Assembly: GCA_030655145.1 (NCBI GenBank) | Contig: JAURWD010000292.1 | Span: forward strand, 1 to 43,097 | Length of the DNA: 43,097 nucleotides | Reading direction: 5' to 3' | Source: Ferruginibacter sp. | Lineage (GTDB): Bacteria; Bacteroidota; Bacteroidia; Chitinophagales; Chitinophagaceae | Part shown: piece after piece, positions 26,743 to 36,011 of the stretch | How positions within the stretch are numbered: the first letter of the stretch is position 1 | Layout of the letters: every line of letters starts with the position of its first letter | Program-made: the position numbers and the translations under genes | The notes under the pieces: generated by a model | Told to the model about the DNA's origin: nothing | Seen by the model: the letters and a program-made list of their open reading frames with translations, nothing else | Database searches by the model: none

Positions 26743-26750
26743 TAGATTTG
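26743..26750 (+). promoter_or_regulatory. Candidate -7 box (TAGATTTG) for the SDR gene
   Basis: TAGATTTG is a perfect TAnnTTTG match ending 15 bases before the ATG at 26766. The region about 20 bases upstream has only a weak TTTC, so the -33 element is poor. Confidence 0.45.
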
Positions 26751-26765
26751 AAAAAATTAGCTGCT

Positions 26766-27584
26766 ATGTCATTTGAAAATAAAACAGTCATCATCACCGG
26801 GGCGTCAAGGGGCATTGGTAAAGCCATCGGCTTAAAGCTGGCAAAAGAAGGTGCTAACATCGTGATCGCATCTAAAAGCATCGCAGAAAACCCTAAACTT
26901 GGCGGTACCATTTTTACCGCGGCAGCAGAGATGGAGGCTGCAGGTGGAAAGGCGCTCGCAGTTCAATGTGACATTCGTTTTGAAGACCAGGTGCAATCGG
27001 TAGTAGACCAGGCAGTCGAAAAATTTGGCGGCATCGATATCCTCATTAACAACGCCTCGGCCATTGCCCTCACGAATACGGAGCAAACCGATCCCAAAAA
27101 ATTTGATCTTATGCACGACATCAACGTGCGGGGTACCTTTTTCATTTCAAAAGCTTGTATTTCACACCTGAAAAATTCTTCCAACGCTCACATACTCACG
27201 CTTTCTCCACCGCTTAATATGGATATGAAATGGTTTGAAAACCACCTGGCTTATACGGTTAGCAAATACAATATGAGTATGATCTCGCTGGGACTTGCGG
27301 CAGAACTCAAAAAATATTCGATAGCGGTCAACTCATTGTGGCCTAGGACGACCATCGCAACCGCTGCCGTTAAAAACCTTTTAGGCGGCGATGCCTTGAT
27401 GAATATGAGTCGCACTCCTGCCATCATCGCAGACGCCGCACATGCCATCCTTTCAAAACCATCTTCAGAATGTACCGGCAATACGTTTATAGATGAGCAG
27501 GTACTTGCTGCCGAAGGCATTACTGATCTTTCGGGCTATTCGGTAGTCCCCGGCGGAAGGTTATACAACGACTTGTTTGTGTAA
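26766..27584 (+). CDS. Short-chain dehydrogenase/reductase (HSDL2-like)
   Basis: The 272-residue NAD(P)-dependent oxidoreductase has the Rossmann motif TGASRGIGKAIG (11-22), NNAS (about 95-98), and the catalytic Ser147, Tyr163 and Lys167 (YTVSK). The segment NPKLGGTIFTAAAEMEAAGG and the THTLSPPLN-type active-site region are typical of the hydroxysteroid dehydrogenase-like protein 2 group, but there is no SCP2 domain. I start at the ATG at 26766 (MSFENKTVIITG) and not at the upstream TTG. It is divergent from the efflux operon; a functional link is not shown. Confidence 0.9.
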   Translation: MSFENKTVIITGASRGIGKAIGLKLAKEGANIVIASKSIAENPKLGGTIFTAAAEMEAAGGKALAVQCDIRFEDQVQSVVDQAVEKFGGIDILINNASAIALTNTEQTDPKKFDLMHDINVRGTFFISKACISHLKNSSNAHILTLSPPLNMDMKWFENHLAYTVSKYNMSMISLGLAAELKKYSIAVNSLWPRTTIATAAVKNLLGGDALMNMSRTPAIIADAAHAILSKPSSECTGNTFIDEQVLAAEGITDLSGYSVVPGGRLYNDLFV

Positions 27585-27701
27585 TTGTTAAGAAATCCCC
27601 AATAGTTTTTTCTTTTGATGAGTGGTAACGGCGACGAAGTTACCGCGGTTAATTTCGCAGTTGCTTTACGCCTGGTAATGCCCGGGATTAAACTGTTAAC
27701 C

Positions 27702-30200
27702 ATGAACCATCGCCTGGGAGCAACTGTTTCGCTGCTTCTTTTCTCTTATTTTTCGATTGCGCAAATTCCTGTTAGAGAGATTTCGGCGACGCGTACCAAT
27801 GCAACGATCAAACTAGACGGTGACCCAATTGAGGATGCCTGGAAAACTGCAACCCTGGCAGATAAATTTACCCAGCTTCGGCCTTCACCATTTACTCCCG
27901 AAGACCAACAAAACGCCACCAAAATTTTTATCCTCTACAACAATGCCGGTATCTATGTTGGCGGTTATTGTTACGAAAGAAATAAGGATAGCATCGCGGC
28001 AGAGTTGATGGGCCGGGATGGATTTGGTAACAACGACTTCGTGGGTGTGATCTTTGATACTTATCATGATAAATTAAACGGGTTTGAATATTTTGTAACA
28101 CCACTCGGTGAGCAATGGGATGCGAAACAAGCTCCAAATCTGAATGGCGAAGGGGAGGATTTTAGCTGGAATGCCGTTTGGCAAAGTGCCTCCAAATTGC
28201 AGGCAGATGGCTGGAGTTTTGAGATGTTTATTCCCTATTCGGCAATCAGGTTCGGTCCTAAGCAAGTTCAGAACTGGGGCCTTAATATTGTTCGGCGCCG
28301 CCAGAAAAGCGGGCAGCAGTTATTCTGGCAATCAATTGATCCGAACGTAAACGGTTTTCTTACCCAGGAAGGATTGTTGAAAAATCTTGAGAACATTAAA
28401 CCACCGGTGCGACTCCAATTCTCTCCGTACTTCTCCTCTTACCTCAACTATGATGGAACTGCGGCAGGAAACGCAAAGAAAAGCAGCAAGAGCATTAACG
28501 GCGGCATGGATGTAAAATATGGGTTGAACCAGGCCTTCACGCTTGACATGACCCTGATCCCCGATTTCGGACAAGTGCAGAGTGATAACCGTGTATTGAA
28601 CTTAACACCTTTCGAACAACGCTTCACTGAAAACCGGACTTTTTTTACGGAAGGAACGGAGTTATTTAATAAGGGAAATCTCTTTTATAGCAGGCGCATT
28701 GGGGGCGAACCGATTCATTATGGAGATGCAACCAGTAGCTTGGCGGCGGGTGAATACGTTTCGAAGAACCCGGCCCAAAGTAAACTGATCAATGCCACCA
28801 AGATCAGCGGGCGTACTCAAAAGGGCCTTGGTATCGGGATCCTGAATGCCATTACGAAACCACAATACGCCACCATTACGACTACCGACAAAGGAACCAG
28901 GGAAGTTGAAACCGATCCGCTTACCAATTACAACGTGCTGGTGTTGGATCAAACCTTCAAGTATAATAGTAGTGTATCATTCGTAAATACAAACACGATG
29001 CGGAGTGGTACTGACTACGATGCAAATGTGAGTTCTGTTTTATTCGACCTGAACGACAAATCAAATACCTGGAATGTTGGCGGAAGCGTAGGCATGAGCG
29101 CTTTGATGAATAAGGGTGGTGAAGACATCATTGGCTATAACCACAATTTGTACCTCGGCAAAACGAGTGGGCGGTTAAGATTTAATGTTTTCCAGGAATT
29201 GAGCAATGCGAAGTATGATAAAAGCGACCTGGGGTATTTCACCAACAACAACACCATGGACCAGGGTGTATGGGTTGGATACAACTGGATAAAACCGAAA
29301 GGTTTTTATAACCAGTTCCGCATCAATTTCAATGGATTTTACAGTCGGTTGGTTTCACCGCTGGATGATCTGAAAGGAAATGACCGAATGTACCAAAATG
29401 CCCGTGTGAATGTGAATGCAAATATGCAATCGAAGAAGTTATGGTGGGCAGGGCTCAATATGACTGTTCGGGCAAAATCAAATGATTTTTATGAACCCCG
29501 TGTAAAAGGACGAGTCTTCGAAAATACCGGGTCTGTTGGTGTTGGCGCCTGGTTTGAAAGTAATTCTGCAAAGAAGATCTCTTATGGAGGCCAGGCATAT
29601 CTTGCTGCCGGCGGGATATTTAATTACCGCACTGCTGATGTTGGAGCGTATGGCAAAATCAGGTTCAGCAGCAAATTTGCAGTTGACCTTAATGTTAACA
29701 CTGAAAACGGTAACAACCAGGCGGGTTGGGCAGATATATTGTACGCATCGAATGCTTCTCAAAAAGACTCCGTGATCTTCTCCCGCAGGAAACTGAGATC
29801 GGTAGAAAATACGCTGAGTCTCAAATACAATTTCACGAACCGGATGGGCGTCACTATGCGTACCAGGCATTATTGGAGCAAGGTGATGCCACAAGAGTTT
29901 TTTTTACTGACTGAATCTGGTCAACTGGAAAAGCCCTCTTTTTTCTACGATCGCAACCGCAATCAAAACTATAATTACCTCACCGTGGATATGGTTTATA
30001 CCTGGCAATTTGCCCAGGGCAGTTTTTTCAACATTGTTTGGAAAGATATCGGTGAAAATTTTTCGAGAACATTTGAGCGTAACTATTTCAAGAATGCCAG
30101 GGGAGCAGTGTCCGGACAGCAGTTCAATAGTTTTTCGCTGCGGGTCATTTACTTCCTGGACTATTTGACGCTAAAAACGAAACGGGCGGGTACCATATAA
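27702..30200 (+). CDS. DUF5916 outer-membrane protein with CBM9-like N-terminal domain
   Basis: The 832-residue protein has a signal peptide ending near SIAQ, then a CBM9-like domain with the typical KLDGDPIEDAWKTA start and the later FEMFIPYSAIRFG and WGLNIVRRR segments. A long C-terminal DUF5916 region of beta strands follows, likely a membrane barrel. The motif TLIPDFGQVQSDNRVLNLTP and FFTEGTELFNKGNLFYSRRI are hallmarks of the DUF5916 family. The function is unknown. I start at the ATG at 27702 (MNHRLGATVSLL) because it begins a clean signal peptide; the frame is open to 27615. It ends shortly before a strong hairpin. Confidence 0.9.
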   Translation: MNHRLGATVSLLLFSYFSIAQIPVREISATRTNATIKLDGDPIEDAWKTATLADKFTQLRPSPFTPEDQQNATKIFILYNNAGIYVGGYCYERNKDSIAAELMGRDGFGNNDFVGVIFDTYHDKLNGFEYFVTPLGEQWDAKQAPNLNGEGEDFSWNAVWQSASKLQADGWSFEMFIPYSAIRFGPKQVQNWGLNIVRRRQKSGQQLFWQSIDPNVNGFLTQEGLLKNLENIKPPVRLQFSPYFSSYLNYDGTAAGNAKKSSKSINGGMDVKYGLNQAFTLDMTLIPDFGQVQSDNRVLNLTPFEQRFTENRTFFTEGTELFNKGNLFYSRRIGGEPIHYGDATSSLAAGEYVSKNPAQSKLINATKISGRTQKGLGIGILNAITKPQYATITTTDKGTREVETDPLTNYNVLVLDQTFKYNSSVSFVNTNTMRSGTDYDANVSSVLFDLNDKSNTWNVGGSVGMSALMNKGGEDIIGYNHNLYLGKTSGRLRFNVFQELSNAKYDKSDLGYFTNNNTMDQGVWVGYNWIKPKGFYNQFRINFNGFYSRLVSPLDDLKGNDRMYQNARVNVNANMQSKKLWWAGLNMTVRAKSNDFYEPRVKGRVFENTGSVGVGAWFESNSAKKISYGGQAYLAAGGIFNYRTADVGAYGKIRFSSKFAVDLNVNTENGNNQAGWADILYASNASQKDSVIFSRRKLRSVENTLSLKYNFTNRMGVTMRTRHYWSKVMPQEFFLLTESGQLEKPSFFYDRNRNQNYNYLTVDMVYTWQFAQGSFFNIVWKDIGENFSRTFERNYFKNARGAVSGQQFNSFSLRVIYFLDYLTLKTKRAGTI

Positions 30201-30287
30201 AACAAACATCCTTTAACAGTTGCGTGAAGTACCAGCGACTCACCGACTCCCCCCGGATGACTCAGTAATTTGAGGCATCAGCCAAAA

Positions 30288-30316
30288 AAAACAGGCTGTT
30301 TATGGCAGCCTGTTTT
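30288..30316. terminator. Bidirectional terminator between DUF5916 and S9 peptidase genes
   Basis: A perfect 11-bp stem (aaaacaggctg at 30288-30298, cagcctgtttt at 30306-30316) has a 7-base loop. It is preceded by further As, which give a T-run on the minus strand, and is followed by a T-rich stretch. It serves the two convergent genes on either side. Confidence 0.9.
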
Positions 30317-30336
30317 CATTTCATTTATCTCAAGAT

Positions 30337-32514
30337 TTATTTAATCATTTGCTTGTTCACCGGTTTTTCCAACAGGTGCCTGTAAATGAATTGTGTTTTT
30401 AAGTTTGCGAAATGAATGCCTTTGTTTCCGCCCCAGCCATGACGGCCACCCGGATAGATCATCATCTCGAAGTCTTTTTTCGCATCCTGCAATTTGCTGA
30501 TGAGCTGCAGGCTGTTTTGCATGTGAACGTTGTTATCAATTTCACCATGAACAATTTGTAGCACGCCACGGAAATTGTCCACGTAATTCAGGACGTTGCC
30601 GGTTTTATATCCTTGTGGATTTTCTGAAGGAAGATCCATAAACCGCTCAGTGTAATGCGAATCGTACAAAGTCCAATCAGTAACAGGTCCTCCTGCCATG
30701 GCGTGCGTGAAAACACCAGCGCCTTTTGTTAAAGCCAGGGTGCTCATGTAACCACCATAACTAAACCCGGTGATACAAATTTTTGACGCGTCTGCGTTAC
30801 CGTTAGCGATGAGCCATTTCACCATTGTGCTGTAGTCAACCAGTTCCCAGTTGCCGAGATCGCGGTGCATGTAATTCACACCTTCCTTACCAAAATGGCC
30901 GCTGGCGCGGTGATCCATCCCAACCTGGATCAAACCCTCTTTTGCATACCATTGCTGGGCGCCGGTTAACCCCCAAGAGTCCCAGGTATTGCCAGCATCA
31001 GGACCGCCATAAACTGAAATTAGTACAGGGTATTTTTTTGAAGGGTCCATATTGATCGGCCAGGTAACCTTCATTGGCAGATCGTACAAGCGGTCATCAC
31101 TTTTTACGCGGATCAATTCAGTTTTTGCGAGATCGTAGGTGTTGAATTCTGAAGCCTTTGCATCACCCAATTCTTTAATGATCACGCCCTTGTTATTGAC
31201 AAGTGCCAATCTCGTGGGCGTGGATGAATTGCTGTAAGACGTGATGAAATAGCTTCCGTTTGGCGAAGGACTAATGGTGGCGTGATGATAATCACCAAAC
31301 GTTAACCGTTTCAGGTTTTTGCCATTCAGGTTCACGGAATAATAATCCTTCCGCGCTGTATTTTCCCGGCCACGGGCCACGAAATACACCAGGTTATTTT
31401 TTTCGTCGATGTACTCCACATTGGTGACGGTAAATTTTCCGGTGGTAATGGGGTTTAACAATTTTCCATTATTATCATAATGGAATAAATGTGCCCAGCC
31501 ACTTGCGTCACTGCTTAAAACAAATCCTTTCCCATTTTTTAAAAAGCTGATGCGCTTTCCTTCGTCTCCAAGTTCTATCCAGGTTTTCTGCTGCTCTGTA
31601 TAAAATTCTTTTAGGTCACCAGTGGCTGGATCTACGGAGTAAATCTTCAGCGTATCCTGGCTACGTGGCATCCACTGAACCAACAATGCACTACCATCCG
31701 GCTTCCAATAGGGCATACCGAAATACTGGTCTTGCTGCTCGTTGATCTTGGTCCAAACAACTGTGCCGCCATCCGGTTGTACCAGGCCGACTTTCAGCGC
31801 TGGATTGGGATCACCGACTTTAGGGTAGCGGGTATTTTCAACTTCGCCGTGCAGCCCTTTCGCATTGGTAATCGTAAATACCGGAACCTTGGAATCATCA
31901 CTTCTGAAGAAGGCGATTTTTTTGCTATCAGGGCTCCACCAAAAAGCTTTGTACTGTGTAGCTCTTCCAAGGATCTCTTCCATATATAACCAGCTGGCAT
32001 AACCATTTAAGATCAGCTCGCTTCCATCGGTGGTTAACCTCGTCTCTTTTTTTGTTTGAATATTAACCGTGTAAAGGTTGTTGCTTTTCGTGTAGGCCAC
32101 ATAGTTACCATCGGGGCTCATGGTTGGGTTTGACTCTTTCTCTTTGTCCGCCGTAAGTTGAACCTCCTGGTTATTGAGCTTCACATACAGATCCGTGTTT
32201 TTGTAGTAAGCGGCTACCTTGGTAGCAGAAGCTGTTTTTACAGAATCTGCAACTTCAGCCTGGCTGCCTGATTTGCAATCGACCAGGTATCTTTTGCCAT
32301 TTTTCAACAGGATAAAATGACTATCGTCTACCCACTCCGAAACTACGGGCAGCGACTGTACTATTCCTTTGAAGTTGTTCTTGAAATATTGCTCGTCGGT
32401 AAGCTCCTTTCGTTGAGTGTTGATCGACACTGAAGTGCCTGTTTGAGCACAGACATGAAGGGTTGTTACTCCGGCCAGGGATACGGCCGTCAACACCTTA
32501 AAAAATTGTAGCAT
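30337..32514 (-). CDS. S9-family serine peptidase, DPP-IV-like
   Basis: The 725-residue exported peptidase has a signal peptide ending near HVCAQ, a beta-propeller N-terminal domain and a C-terminal alpha/beta-hydrolase domain. The catalytic triad is Ser585 in TGFSYGGYMS, Asp660 in HGEIDNNVHMQNS and His692 in GGRHGWGG. A Glu-Glu pair (179-180) in WLYMEEILGR matches the substrate N-terminus clamp of dipeptidyl peptidase IV. It is therefore likely to remove X-Pro or similar N-terminal dipeptides in the periplasm. I start at the ATG at 32514; the open frame upstream to 32604 lacks a signal-like start. Confidence 0.93.
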   Translation of the reverse strand: MLQFFKVLTAVSLAGVTTLHVCAQTGTSVSINTQRKELTDEQYFKNNFKGIVQSLPVVSEWVDDSHFILLKNGKRYLVDCKSGSQAEVADSVKTASATKVAAYYKNTDLYVKLNNQEVQLTADKEKESNPTMSPDGNYVAYTKSNNLYTVNIQTKKETRLTTDGSELILNGYASWLYMEEILGRATQYKAFWWSPDSKKIAFFRSDDSKVPVFTITNAKGLHGEVENTRYPKVGDPNPALKVGLVQPDGGTVVWTKINEQQDQYFGMPYWKPDGSALLVQWMPRSQDTLKIYSVDPATGDLKEFYTEQQKTWIELGDEGKRISFLKNGKGFVLSSDASGWAHLFHYDNNGKLLNPITTGKFTVTNVEYIDEKNNLVYFVARGRENTARKDYYSVNLNGKNLKRLTFGDYHHATISPSPNGSYFITSYSNSSTPTRLALVNNKGVIIKELGDAKASEFNTYDLAKTELIRVKSDDRLYDLPMKVTWPINMDPSKKYPVLISVYGGPDAGNTWDSWGLTGAQQWYAKEGLIQVGMDHRASGHFGKEGVNYMHRDLGNWELVDYSTMVKWLIANGNADASKICITGFSYGGYMSTLALTKGAGVFTHAMAGGPVTDWTLYDSHYTERFMDLPSENPQGYKTGNVLNYVDNFRGVLQIVHGEIDNNVHMQNSLQLISKLQDAKKDFEMMIYPGGRHGWGGNKGIHFANLKTQFIYRHLLEKPVNKQMIK

Positions 32515-32598
32515 ATTGAATTTGTGGTTTAAGATTTTGTTATCGTCTAAGATAACTTTTTTTGCCTTTGAACAAGGGTTCAGGAGCGGAAATAATAA

Positions 32599-32646
32599 GG
32601 CCACTGCTACATTTCACATAATTTTTGTGAGTTTGTCGCAGTGGCC
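32599..32646 (-). terminator. Hairpin after lysS
   Basis: A 9-bp perfect stem (ggccactgc at 32599-32607, gcagtggcc at 32638-32646) encloses a 30-base loop with a smaller stem (tcaca/tgtga). On the minus strand it directly follows the lysS stop and runs into ttattattt. It fits a terminator or an mRNA 3' end between lysS and the S9 peptidase gene. Confidence 0.65.
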
Positions 32647-32654
32647 AGGAAAAA

Positions 32655-34181
32655 TTATTCGGCGGTATGTTCCGGGCGCATCATCGGGAACAATAAAACG
32701 TCCTGTATCGAGTGCTGGTTGGTGAGTAACATGGCGATGCGGTCGATTCCAAAGCCAATCCCGCTTGTTGGCGGCATCCCATATTCCAGGGCCCGCAGGA
32801 AGTCGTGATCTATAAACATGGCTTCATCGTCGCCCCGCTCCATCAGTTTAACCTGTTCTTCAAAACGTTCCCGCTGATCGATGGGGTCATTTAGCTCGGT
32901 GTAGGCATTGGCAATTTCTTTCCCGTTGCACATGAGTTCAAATCGTTCCACTAATCCTGGTTTGCTCCGGTGCTTTTTAGTCAACGGGCTCATTTCCACC
33001 GGGTAATCGGTTATGAAGGTTGGCTGAATGTAATACGCTTCACATCTTTCACCGAAGATCTCATCAATGAGTTTTCCTTTTCCCCATTTCGCATCCGCGT
33101 GGATGTTGAGCTTTTGACATACACCCCGAATGCCATCCTCGTCCATTTCACTAATATCGAAACCTGTATGTTCCTTTATCGCGTCGAACATGGTGATCCT
33201 TTTGTAGGGTGCCATAAAATCAATCTCATTATCGCCGACCATCACCTTACTTGTTCCGTTGGTAGCAATCGCTGCCTTTTCGAGCAACAGCTCGGTGGTA
33301 TCCATCATCCATTCATAATCCTTGTACGCAACGTAAAATTCCAGGACGGTGAATTCCGGGTTGTGTGTTCTATCCATGCCTTCATTGCGAAAGTTCCGGC
33401 TGAACTCATACACCCAATCAAATCCACCCACGATCAGGCGCTTCAAATACAGCTCATTGGCAATGCGCATATACATTGGCACGTCGAGGGCATTGTGGTG
33501 GGTTTTGAAGGGCCGGGCAGCCGCCCCACCAGGTATGCTTTGCAATACCGGTGTGTCAACTTCGAGCGCTCCTTTGTCGTTTAAAAAAGCACGGATAGCA
33601 TTCATCATCTTCGTGCGCTTGATAAAGGTTTCCTTAACGCCGGGATTCACGATGAGGTCGGCATAACGCTGGCGGTACCGGAATTCAGGATCAGTAACTT
33701 CATCAAATGTTTCCCCTTCTTTTTCTTTCACGATCGGCAGTGGCCGAAGTGATTTGGTAAGAATGGTGAAAGTTTTAACGTGGATTGATGTTTCGCCGGT
33801 CTTGGTGGTAAATACATATCCCTGGATGCCAATGATGTCGCCAATATCAATGAGTTTCTTCCAAACTGTCTGGTATAAAGTTTTGTCGTCGCCGGGGCAG
33901 ATCTCGTCCTGCTTAATATAAAACTGGATCTTACCTACAGCATCCTGTAACACGGCAAAGTTTGCCTTACCCATATCACGCACACTCATGATGCGACCCG
34001 CGATGCATACATCTGCAAACTGGGCTTTGTTTTCCTCGCCCTTATAGTGTTCTTTAATATAGGTTGATGTGGTGTTTACCGGGTAGAGCGCGGCAGGGTA
34101 AGCGTCGATACCAAGCTTCGTTAGCTCACCGAGTTTTTCCCGCCGGATGATTTCCTGTTCTGAAAGATGTTGTGTGCTCAT
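32655..34181 (-). CDS. lysS: Lysyl-tRNA synthetase (class II)
   Basis: Charges tRNA-Lys with lysine. The 508-residue protein has the N-terminal OB-fold anticodon-binding domain (about 55-145) and a class II catalytic core. Motif 2 is NFRNEGMDRTHNPEFT (about 263-278) and motif 3 is SGIGFGIDRIAML near the C-terminus. Family length and the MSTQHLSEQEIIRREKL start support the ATG at 34181; the frame is open upstream to 34355 but without family sequence. It is divergent from the DUF4197 gene. Confidence 0.97.
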   Translation of the reverse strand: MSTQHLSEQEIIRREKLGELTKLGIDAYPAALYPVNTTSTYIKEHYKGEENKAQFADVCIAGRIMSVRDMGKANFAVLQDAVGKIQFYIKQDEICPGDDKTLYQTVWKKLIDIGDIIGIQGYVFTTKTGETSIHVKTFTILTKSLRPLPIVKEKEGETFDEVTDPEFRYRQRYADLIVNPGVKETFIKRTKMMNAIRAFLNDKGALEVDTPVLQSIPGGAAARPFKTHHNALDVPMYMRIANELYLKRLIVGGFDWVYEFSRNFRNEGMDRTHNPEFTVLEFYVAYKDYEWMMDTTELLLEKAAIATNGTSKVMVGDNEIDFMAPYKRITMFDAIKEHTGFDISEMDEDGIRGVCQKLNIHADAKWGKGKLIDEIFGERCEAYYIQPTFITDYPVEMSPLTKKHRSKPGLVERFELMCNGKEIANAYTELNDPIDQRERFEEQVKLMERGDDEAMFIDHDFLRALEYGMPPTSGIGFGIDRIAMLLTNQHSIQDVLLFPMMRPEHTAE

Positions 34182-34289
34182 GCTGCGTTTGAAAATTTTC
34201 GCGAAGATACCGTAAGCAGCCCATTCCTCCATAGCAGCCTGCGTTCGGCAGTTTGGCAGGATACTTGACCAATGGTTAACAAAAAACAT

Positions 34290-35000
34290 ATGAAAGGCTT
34301 TCTTGCTGCAATCATGTCGATGATGATACTTAGTAGTTGTGATGTACTTCAACAACTACCGACAAATACTTATCCCGGAACTGGTGTAAGCCAGGCAGAA
34401 GCGGCCCAGGGTATCAAGGAAGCGCTTAGCCAGGGACTGGTGAAAGCAGTCGTTCAATTAAACCGGGAAAACGGGTTTTTCGGTGATGCGCTCTACAAGA
34501 TATTATTACCGCCAGATGCGAAGAAGATAGAAAATGCTTTGCGTACGGTGGGCCTTGGCAAATCAGTTGATAAAGCCATACTACAGATCAATCGCGGCGC
34601 AGAAGACGCAGCCGGTTTTGCGCAACCGATCTTTATTGATGCCATCAAGCAAATGAGTTTAACGGATGCGATCAATATTGTTCGTGGAGGAGATACCAGT
34701 GCTACACATTATTTCCGCACAAAAACATTGGACAAACTGACCGCTGCTTTTTCCCCTGTGATAAAAACTTCGCTTGACAAAGTAGAAGCAACAAGATATT
34801 ACGGCGACATCGTCAAGACATACAATAACTTTCCCACCACGTTTAATAAAGTAAATCCCGATCTCGCCGGTTTCGTTACGGAGCGTGCGACTAATGCCTT
34901 GTTTGATCTTGTAGCGAAGGAAGAAAAAAATATCCGGGAAAACCCGATTGCACGTACGACTGAAATTCTGAAAAAGGTTTTCGGCGGACTGGCAAGGTAG
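34290..35000 (+). CDS. DUF4197 lipoprotein
   Basis: The roughly 236-residue protein starts MKGFLAAIMSMMILSSCDVL, a lipoprotein signal with a lipobox Cys at about residue 17, so it is probably membrane anchored in the envelope. The rest is the helical DUF4197 domain. It is recognisable by SQAEAAQGIKEALSQGLVKA at the start, RGAEDAAGFAQPIFIDAI in the middle and the KTLDKLTAAFSPVIKTSLDK segment. The function is unknown. A Met six codons upstream (34272) is the alternative start. It is a single gene between two divergent or convergent neighbours. Confidence 0.87.
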   Translation: MKGFLAAIMSMMILSSCDVLQQLPTNTYPGTGVSQAEAAQGIKEALSQGLVKAVVQLNRENGFFGDALYKILLPPDAKKIENALRTVGLGKSVDKAILQINRGAEDAAGFAQPIFIDAIKQMSLTDAINIVRGGDTSATHYFRTKTLDKLTAAFSPVIKTSLDKVEATRYYGDIVKTYNNFPTTFNKVNPDLAGFVTERATNALFDLVAKEEKNIRENPIARTTEILKKVFGGLAR

Positions 35001-35038
35001 AAATACTAAAGAAGGCTGTTTTGTTGGGGTCCATCGGG

Positions 35039-35926
35039 TTATACATTGTCTCCTGCGAGCAACACCTGCCAGGCAGTTGTCACATTACCTGCATCCAGTA
35101 GTTCCTTTGCATAGCGGTGCAGTTCAGCTTCCATGTCTACGGGATTAATGGCGTAATAGAGTACAATGTTTTTCAGGCGATCGTCTGTAAAGGTTGGATC
35201 TATAAATGGTACTTCATGAACGTTTCCCAATTGGCCAAGATTATTGCCGGTTAGGATCTTACTTGACCTTACCGCTAGCGGTAACGCATCCACGCCGATG
35301 CCGAGTTGGGTATTTGGTTTTTCCACTTCAAAAATAGTTGAGGCATTTGCCCGGGTATACCAATTGCCGCCAAGCCTGGCAACCAGGTCGAGTTTGCGTT
35401 GGTCCATCCGCCCATTGTCGTCGAGCACGTCGTCGTTAATATGCATCATCAAAATCTCGGCAATCACCAGGTTACCAGCACCACCGGTTGTGCCGAGAGA
35501 TTTAATTTCGATCACCTTACATTCAAATTGCACGGGGCTTTCTGCAACGCGTGGAGGCTTCACCAACAAGGAGGCTGTTTTTTTAAAACCCGTTTTTATA
35601 AATTCGTCTGCCTCTTTTGGGAATTCACAACTGGCAAGGCTCGTTTGCTGGATCATATCGTAGCTCACAATGTTGATCACGACTTCCGGCACTTCCAGCA
35701 AATTCTCCAGGGTGTGCTTGATCGTATTGTTTCGCAGCCGGCGTACCGGGGAAAAAACAACAATTGGTGGGGTTGTTGAAAACAGGTTGAAGAAACTAAA
35801 CGGGCTAAGATTTACCTGGCCATCTTTGTCAATGGTGGAAGCAAAACAAATGGGCCGTGGAGCAATCGCGTGTTGTAAATAATGCTGGGCATCTTGCGGG
35901 CTGGCCTTAGTTAAATCGATGATCAT
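35039..35926 (-). CDS. Flavin reductase family protein (FMN-binding split barrel)
   Basis: The 295-residue protein begins MIIDLTKASPQDAQHYLQHA, and IAPRPICFASTIDKDGQVNL plus SPFSFFNLFSTTPPIVVFSP form the FMN-binding split-barrel core of the flavin reductase/flavoredoxin family. The open frame continues upstream to 36076 into the next gene, but the ATG at 35926 matches the family start. It follows the fumarylacetoacetase-like gene by 85 bases on the same strand, so both may belong to aromatic amino acid catabolism. The physiological substrate is not clear. Confidence 0.87.
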   Translation of the reverse strand: MIIDLTKASPQDAQHYLQHAIAPRPICFASTIDKDGQVNLSPFSFFNLFSTTPPIVVFSPVRRLRNNTIKHTLENLLEVPEVVINIVSYDMIQQTSLASCEFPKEADEFIKTGFKKTASLLVKPPRVAESPVQFECKVIEIKSLGTTGGAGNLVIAEILMMHINDDVLDDNGRMDQRKLDLVARLGGNWYTRANASTIFEVEKPNTQLGIGVDALPLAVRSSKILTGNNLGQLGNVHEVPFIDPTFTDDRLKNIVLYYAINPVDMEAELHRYAKELLDAGNVTTAWQVLLAGDNV

Positions 35927-36011
35927 AGATGCTTCGTGTTGTCCCCTAAAAGTTATTCGATTTGTGCAGGTAGATGTTGATTTTTGTAGCGAGTATTTTT
36001 TACCGTAAATG

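Noticed and set aside
32539..32556. Inverted repeat gttatc/gataac upstream of the S9 peptidase
   Set aside because: Short 6-bp arms with AT-rich context; a regulatory role cannot be supported from sequence alone.
32970..33584. 204-residue open frame opposite lysS
   Set aside because: Lies wholly within lysS on the other strand with no signature; a shadow frame.
35269..35284. 16-bp perfect palindrome (ttaccgctagcggtaa)
   Set aside because: Inside the flavin reductase coding sequence; roughly one such palindrome is expected by chance in 43 kb.
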